Shown: piece after piece, positions 57,923 through 64,000 of the stretch
How positions within the stretch are numbered: position 1 is the first letter of the stretch
Layout: each line of letters starts with the position of its first letter
Source of the DNA: Poa pratensis
Taxonomy: Eukaryota; Streptophyta; Magnoliopsida; Poales; Poaceae
DNA: 64,000 nt
Assembly (NCBI GenBank): GCA_947311845.1
Contig: CAMZMU010000040.1
Coordinates: forward strand, 61,811,901-61,875,900
Direction: 5' to 3'
Translations under genes and position numbers: made by a program
The notes under the pieces: generated by a model
What the model was told of the DNA's origin: nothing
The model's database searches: none
Seen by the model: only the letters and a program-made list of their open reading frames with translations

Positions 57923-60417
57923 TCATAAGAACATAAGATGGGTTATATTGCCGGCAAAGTCATTATGGGTAGGAAGGTCCCTTGTGACCTCATTACCCAC
58001 AACGGAGTTGGTCTCCTTCTCTTTAGCCAACTCCCCCTCCTTCACAAAGATAATAGCTTTTGAAGAGGGAGAAGGCTTCTTCTTCTTGTTGTTCTTCTTT
58101 TTTGACTTGGTAGAGAAACCAAGTCCTTCTTTCCCAATTTGATCCTTTTGATTACTCAAAAGGTCATTGAGATTCTTTTCTCCTTGGGCACAAGCCAAAA
58201 TGCCCTTCTCAAGTTGAGATTTCAACCTAGCATTTTCTTCTGCAAGATTAGCATGCTCACAACAAATAATAGATTTAGCAACAATTTCATTTGATGTGGA
58301 TGCAATAACTTCTTTCATTTGTTGACCTAGGAATTGATCATGAGACTTCTCAAGTTTGGCAAAAGATTCTTTGAGGGTTTTGAGTTCCTCATCAAGTCTC
58401 TTGTTTTCCTTCTCAAGTCTAGCATGTTCAATGCCTAGCTCAAGCTTCCATTCTTATAGACTTTAGAAGTAGCAAGAGCATGTTCATGATCCTTTTTAAC
58501 TCTAGACATGTCAATAGCATAGGATTCCTCGGAATTAGATAGGGCCTCCTCAAGAGACCTTCTACGAGTTTGCTCTTTTTCAAGAGCGATAGAGAAATCC
58601 GCTATCTCATTAGCATAGTCAACCTCACGGTTTGCCATGCCCGAAATGATCTCCTCTTTTTGATCTACAAGAGAGTTAGTTTCCTCAAGTTGCTCCAAAA
58701 GAGCATCAACATTCACTTTATCTTCTCCCTTAAGATTAGCTAGCCACAAGTCCACCTCATTTGGACTTTGGGGCTCCTTCACAACATTTTCTACACAATC
58801 CAATAAGGAAGGAGGTGTAGAGGTAATAGGTTTGGTAGAAGGAGTTACCGAGGTGGCTTTTGCCATGAGACATGTGTAGGGAATGGACTCATTCTCATTG
58901 GGGGATTCAAATAGGGATGACGGTGTAGAGGAAGGTGTAGCTATGGCAATGCGAGCGGTAGCTCCAACTTTATCTTCATCTTCATTACCGGACATGTATT
59001 CTTCCAAAACTTTTCTATCTTGAACACACAAGGCATTGACTACCCTCTTCTTCACGTAGTTCTTGCTGCCGATGCCCTTGGACTTGTCTTTTCTCACAAG
59101 CTTGCCATTGTGGTCCTCTCGATTCTCCCAAGGACAATCGGCAATGTAGTGATTGAGATTACTACAATTATAGAAGGTCTTTGGACGGTCTCCTCTTGGT
59201 CTTGCAACGAAGTTCTTCTTAGCAAAAGGTCTTGATGAAGATCTCTTGGAACGGTTGCCCCAAAAGGCTCTTGAAGCAAGGGCCATGTGCTCATAATATT
59301 CTTGCTTGACGTCCTCCGAATCCTCCTCTTCAACTCCATGTTCATACTCTTCTTCACTAGTGATGGCCGTGGACTTCAAAGCAACATTTGGAGAGTGTCC
59401 CGCAAGTCCTCTTTGCCGAGCATGAGCATGAATGGAGCTCTTGACCACCATTCCAATGGATACAAACTCGTTGAGCACGGTGTTGGAATCAAGTGTTGAG
59501 AAGTCCGGTCTTGATCGAATGGTTTGAGCCAAGCCTTGATTTGAGGGAGTGATTGCCTTGAGAAACTTGCGCTTGATCCAATTGTCTTCAAACTTCTCGA
59601 AGCCAAAATCATTCAAGGTGATGGAAAGAGCGGTGAGCCTTCGATAGAGATCTTCGGGTGTCTCATCCTCATTCATCACGAACTCATCGGCTTCGTCTTG
59701 AACCGCTTCATACTTGGAAAGTTGAATGCTTTCATTCCCCAAGAACAAGTTATGGAGTTTATCCCAACATTGCTTTGCCGTCTTGCACATCCGGATATGA
59801 GTGGTATAAGTTGGGCCGGCGGCCGTTTGAATCATGTGCATGGCGGTGGCGTTGAGTTGATGATTGGCCTTCTTCGTTGAAGCCATGTTGAGTGGATCTT
59901 GAGGATAGAAGCCTTGCTCTAAAATGTCAATCAAGAAAACACAACAACTAGACATGTGTGATCGCATAGCATATTGCCAATTAGGAAAGTCTTTTGGATC
60001 AAGCTTAGGAGGTGCGCCCATATTGGCGATGTGAGGCGGAGAGACGTGTTGGTGGATTGAGTTATACACTTGTCCCGGTGGGACACTTGCATACACCCCC
60101 GGCTTCCTTGGGATTGAGCTACCCTCCGCGGCATTCGTTGTTTCGGGATTGGCTTTTGCCTTTCCGTCCACATTGACTAGGACCGAAGAAGGAAGAACAT
60201 CTACCTTCTCCGAATTTTCCGCAGGGGGTAAATCAATCTTAGGTTCCAGTTTCCCTAGAAACTCCTTGAACATCTCCCGCATCGATTCCTTCATGCTTAG
60301 GTTGAGGTTGGTAGTAATCTCGGTATTGAGATTAGACATCTCACTCTTGAGATCACTAACAACCTCACCAAGGCGTTCATTAGTTACCGATGCGGTTGGA
60401 TCCAAGTTGTCCGACAT
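57923..60417 (-). pseudogene. Copia gag with coiled-coil extension
   Basis: The main frame is 60417-58435 (660 codons, MSDNLDPTAS start 36 bp from the PBS). A UBN2-type gag domain spans about 59950-59350 (DFPNWQYAMRSHM, TAKQCWDKLHNLFLGNE, ETPEDLYRRLTALS). The zinc knuckle near 59170 reads FYNCSNLNHYIADC: its first cysteine is replaced by Phe, so zinc binding is doubtful. A long Glu/Lys-rich coiled-coil region follows. The frame stops at 58435, and 58318-57923 continues the coiled coil and a KKKNNKKKK run in another frame, up to the CACTA insertion. Extended coiled-coil gag is described in Sireviruses. Confidence 0.8.
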
Positions 60418-60454
60418 ATTCTCTTAGGCGGTGAAACCTTAGATAAGATCTGAG

Positions 60455-60466
60455 GCTCTGATACCA
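60455..60466 (-). other. Primer binding site of the copia element
   Basis: Minus-strand TGGTATCAGAGC starts two bases inside the 5' LTR. It is the standard plant copia PBS, complementary to the 3' end of initiator methionine tRNA. Confidence 0.9.
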
Positions 60467-60468
60467 AT

Positions 60469-61752
60469 TGAAAGATCGATATGTCGACTAGAGGGGGGGG
60501 TGATTAGGCGACTACCAAATTTTAATTCTTTTTCGATTAATTAGGGCTTGAGCAAAGTGTAACAAGGTTGACTAGATGTGCACTAGGTGATAGCAACCTA
60601 TGTGATACAAGCAAGGTAAATAGCGTAGCGGAAGCAACAAGTAAAGGATAGAAATAACCGCAAAGTGGAGACACGGAGATGTTTCCCGTAGTTCCTTCCC
60701 AAGGGAAGTACGTCTACATTGGAGGAGTGTGGAGCCACCTAGGCGCTCCAATAGCACGGATGTGCTCACTCTATTCTCCGTGAGCTTTACCCGTGGGGGT
60801 TTGGCTCTTCCACTATGAGGTCACCTTGATGGCGTTGACCAAGCCGGTACACAAAGGTTGGGGAACTCCACAATGAGTTGGAGCCTCCCAACAATGCCTC
60901 AGACTTCCTCCGAGACGCACAAAGGCACCTAGGGTTACAAGCAATCCAAGATGCAAGATCCACACGGAGAGTGTGGGGGGAAATGAAATTCCTCCGTGAA
61001 GATGTAGATCTAGACCTCCTCCTTCACTTCACAAAGTATCAAGACGTTTGGGTGGTTGGAGTAGGAGATCTAGTAGGTTGAAGCTTCAATAGATGGAGGA
61101 TAGAGAGATTGCTCGAAGCTTAGCTTCCAAGGAGGAAGAAGACCCCTTTATAAAGCCTCCTCCAAAAGTGGCCGTTGCACAGCCCAGATTCCCGCGGCGG
61201 TACTACCGCTGGGGGCAGGGGTACTACCGCTGCCTCTCTTTGTCTTCAATTCAAACATGCTCCAGTCTTCAAGGCGGTACTACCGCTGGAGGTAGCGGTA
61301 CCACCGCTGCTCAGCGGTACTGCCGCTGCGGTACCGCTGCAGCTATCGCTCGATGAAACAGACGATGAAAAACAGCGGTACTCGGGCGGTACCGCAACGG
61401 TAGCTGGATCCTTGGCAGCTCCTTACTGACGCTCGAAAACGCACGCAGCGGTACCACCGCTGGAACGGGCGGTACTACCGCTGCAGTACCGCTGGAGCTA
61501 CCGCTGAAGGAAACAGAACCTGAAAAACGGCGGTACCTCCAGCGGTAGCTGGCTGAAGAAGCTGCGCAGCGGTACTACCGCCGCGCCTGGCGGTACTACC
61601 GCTGCCTGGAGAAGAAAACTGCAAAGACCAATTTGCAAGCTCTATTCGATGACGCTTATAACAATAATTCCTCGAAGCTCAAAAAACATCGTTAGATACA
61701 TAATTGTGTTATCACTAACACCAAAACATCATCTAGGGAAGATGCACCTTCA
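60469..61752 (-). repeat. 5' LTR of the copia element
   Basis: 1284 bp, beginning TGAAAG and ending ACCTTCA on the plus strand. The U3 part (about 61180-61620) is dense in GCGGTACTACCGC-type palindromes. A minus-strand TATA element (61147-61152, in CTTTATAAAG) lies just downstream of them in the direction of transcription. Confidence 0.92.
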
Positions 61753-62709
61753 GCTGCATCTATGACTAATAATCCACCCTGGGGTCGCTGTTTTATCCCT
61801 TGTAGCAACAACACATCCTGCCACGTTCGTTTCCGTCAACTCAAGCACAAACTAAGGAAGGCATGAACCCACTATCTAGCATAAATACGCTCTCTTGGAG
61901 ACACTACCAACTACTTGGCCAAAGCAACCAGTAGCATCGGAGAGCATGCAAGATCATAAATAAAACATATAAATAAATAGATGACCAAACTTGATCATAA
62001 CTTCACAATTCATCGGATCCCAGCAAACACAACATGTAGCATTTCATAAAGATGATCTTGATCATGTTAGGCAGCTCACAAGATCTAAACGTGGTGGCAC
62101 AAATAGGAGAGACAACCATCTAGCTACTGCTATGAACCCGTAATCCAAGGATGAACTACCCATGCATCACTCCGGAGGCAGACATGGTGGTGTAGAAGCC
62201 CTCCGGTGATGATCTCCCCTCCGGCAGAGTGCGGGAAGAGCTTCAGAACCCCCCCAAACTAGGGTTCGCGACGACGGCGCCTCGGTTATCTTTCTGGAAA
62301 TTTTACCGGGTTCCTAGGGTTTTTCTGAGACGGAGAATATATACGCGAAGAGGCGGCGCAGGAGGGCACCCAGGGGGCCCAGACGACCCCTAGGCGCAGG
62401 TCCATCTCTGGCCGTGCCTGGGTGGCGTCTGGGGCCCAGGTTGCCTCCCCGGCTGCCCTTTGGACTCCGTCTTCGTATCTTCGTAAAACTAGTCTCCGTC
62501 AATTTTCAGGTCTTTCAGAAAATATTTCCTTACTAGGATTTCTGAAACAAAAATACAGCAGAAAACAGGAACTGACACTAGGCATCTCATTAATAGGTTA
62601 GTTATAGAAAATGCGTAAAAATGATATAAAACTATAAATAAAACATGTAGCATTTGATATAGAACAAGAATGGAACATCAAAAATTATAGATACGTTTGA
62701 GACGTATCA
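61753..62709 (-). repeat. LTR-like fragment of another retroelement
   Basis: Read on the minus strand from 62709 it starts TGATACGTCTCAAACGTATC, a start seen in abundant Triticeae retroelement LTRs. It continues through an AT-rich part into a GC-rich part with a CCCAGACGCCACCCAGGC-like stretch. Its other end is near the copia target duplication. No flanking target duplication of its own, no internal domain and no partner LTR were found, so 'solo LTR' is only a possibility. Confidence 0.45.
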
Positions 62710-64000
62710 CGTCCCACCTTCATAGTTGCATACACTGGATTGCTTCACCCAGGACGAGGTCGCGTCTCCAGACTCGGTGTGCAACTCGTCCTAGGTCCAA
62801 CGGTCCCGCCATCATCGGGCATCTCCGACAATAGATGTGCCCACCAACTATTAGACGAAACTTCGGACACACAACAGTTTATTTCTTGTCCCATATGCAT
62901 TATCTGCGATCTAGTTGAAGATGGTAGTTTAATTGTGATGCATGCTTATAAAATGTTTCTGATGAATCTAATCAATAATGATTGTGACATTGGTGATACC
63001 ATCCCTTACTTTAATGTTCGGCAAACATCGGACACTCCAAAAAATAAGGGGACAAAGGAATGAGGTAGTGCATAATCAACCCCTGGAGATGTGTTGTTGT
63101 GAAAAACTTGGTTGGCCGCATGGATCCGATTTGTGAAACCAAGTAAAAGATTTAAAGTATCTGGACAAAATCCATCAATTTTACCATGAGCACAAGCATT
63201 GCTTGGAGCCGCTTCCAGTAAATTCTATGCACAATGAGTGCTCTCTTCAACATAGACGTGTCACCATCAAAGAGTCCGTGAACAAGTGACTTTTATGCAC
63301 AAGTGCAAAATAAGAATCAAATGGCTTTGGCATTGATAGCCAGGTAAGTCTATTTTGTTTGTTATCACTTTATTGTTTGCTTAATTACCTTTCATGGTAT
63401 TGGGTTCAGTTTTTCTTGCTTGTTAGATGGGTATGCCCCCCACTTTGTATCGTCAAGTTGAGAAACAAACCATTCACTATGGCTCATTAGTGTATCTACT
63501 TGAATGAGAAACTGAAATAGAGCACCCTCTTCGAAAATTTCAAGAATCCCACAAAGAAGATGAAGACCAAGAATGACTCTAATTCTCATCTATCTATTGG
63601 ATCGTATGATGATGATGGATGGGTAGACGAATAAGGGTCCGTTTCAAATAGTAAAAGACATGTGATAGGGAGGCGGTTGGATAATGATACAGGGTCATGA
63701 GTGAGGGCACGATAAGAAAAATGTTAGCCACATGGACTGACATCTTATCCAAAAGGGGAGAGGCCTTGAAGAGAATGTAGGAGAAAAGGGAGAAGACGAA
63801 TGATGAGAGGTACAATTTCTTATTGGAAGTGCAAAAAGGATAGGATGGAGTTGACCGAACGAGGGTCCGAGTGAGGATGGAATTGCAGAGGTAGAGGATG
63901 GATTTGGAGAAGAGTGAGAAATGGATAAAATTGGAGGTAGAAAAGACGAAGACGTTAGAGACCCGTCAACTTGAGAAAGAGAAGTTGAGCCTCGTGAGGA
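62710..64000. other. Unrecognised sequence at the right window edge
   Basis: About 1.3 kb. The longest frame (62740-63063, plus) encodes 107 residues with no familiar motif. The last 400 bp are purine-rich (GGATGGAGTTG-like, GAGAAGG-like). No repeat or terminus was recognised. Confidence 0.5.

Larger units (their letters stand above)
48604..61752 (-). mobile_element. Sirevirus-type Ty1-copia element, minus strand (TSD GCTGC)
   Basis: LTRs beginning TGAAAG and ending CTTCA or TTTCA are flanked by GCTGC (48599-48603, 61753-61757). Transcription runs right to left. A primer site matching the classic copia initiator-Met-tRNA PBS lies inside the right LTR. Several AGGGGGAG polypurine tracts precede the left LTR. 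The order is gag, protease, integrase, RT, RNase H, so it is copia-type. Long coiled-coil sequence after gag, CpG-rich palindromes in the LTRs, repeated polypurine tracts and an extra ORF after pol are traits reported for Sireviruses. A CACTA element (56489-57906) splits gag from pol. Several frameshifts make it non-functional. Confidence 0.92.

Noticed and set aside
61753..62709. Definite solo LTR
   Set aside because: Only one plausible terminus (TGATACG on the minus strand) is clear. The 5-bp flanks tested (CTAGC and CGTCC) do not match, so only an LTR-like fragment is claimed.

Overview
The window is nuclear DNA from a grass, most likely a Triticeae species (wheat, barley, Aegilops type). 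The basis is a cellulose synthase-like F (CslF) gene, Stowaway MITEs, CACTA and Helitron elements, a Tat/Retand-type Ty3-gypsy element, a Sirevirus-type Ty1-copia element, and spliceosomal GT-AG introns throughout. The species assignment is inference; no species-specific marker was identified.

Layout. 1-1317: end of a Helitron that starts outside the window. About 1318-19676: an old CACTA element (Transposase_24-type protein plus a C-terminal Ulp1/C48 protease-like domain). A second, non-autonomous CACTA (2069-15376, TSD GTT) sits inside an intron of its gene. Inside that lies a full-length Ty3-gypsy element (4247-15095, TSD GAGAT, two LTRs). The gypsy element carries two antisense genes between pol and the 3' LTR, each with its own TATA box: one spliced, one encoding a B3-like DNA-binding protein.

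20177-28566: a three-exon CslF (mixed-linkage glucan synthase-like) gene. Its 5.6 kb first intron holds a repeat field of the 12-bp palindrome GTGCAATTGCAC, a complete Helitron and a Stowaway-like MITE. A 4-bp duplication shifts the frame of its last transmembrane segment. 28918-29261: a MULE-type MITE with a 9-bp TSD. 29733-31130: a GC-rich, retroposon-like sequence with a poly(A) tail on the minus strand. 31372-35242: a ten-exon CDC48C/NVL-type AAA ATPase gene with two apparent 1-nt deletions. 37240-37803: a PMEI/invertase-inhibitor-type secreted protein (minus). 38281-42795: two tandem WAT1-related (EamA/DMT) transporter genes (minus); one has lost two introns relative to the other.

42800-48598 is gene-poor. 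48604-61752: a Sirevirus-type copia element on the minus strand (TSD GCTGC), with initiator-Met-tRNA primer site, multiple polypurine tracts, palindrome-rich LTRs, frameshifted gag-pol and a third spliced ORF downstream of pol. A 1.4 kb non-autonomous CACTA is inserted between its gag and pol. 61753-62709 looks like an LTR fragment of another retroelement. The rest to 64000 is unrecognised.

The apparent host genes are CslF (cell-wall glucan synthesis), the AAA ATPase, the PMEI-like protein and the two WAT1 transporters. They form a gene island of about 23 kb between two nested retroelement blocks. No operon-like relation between them is implied.
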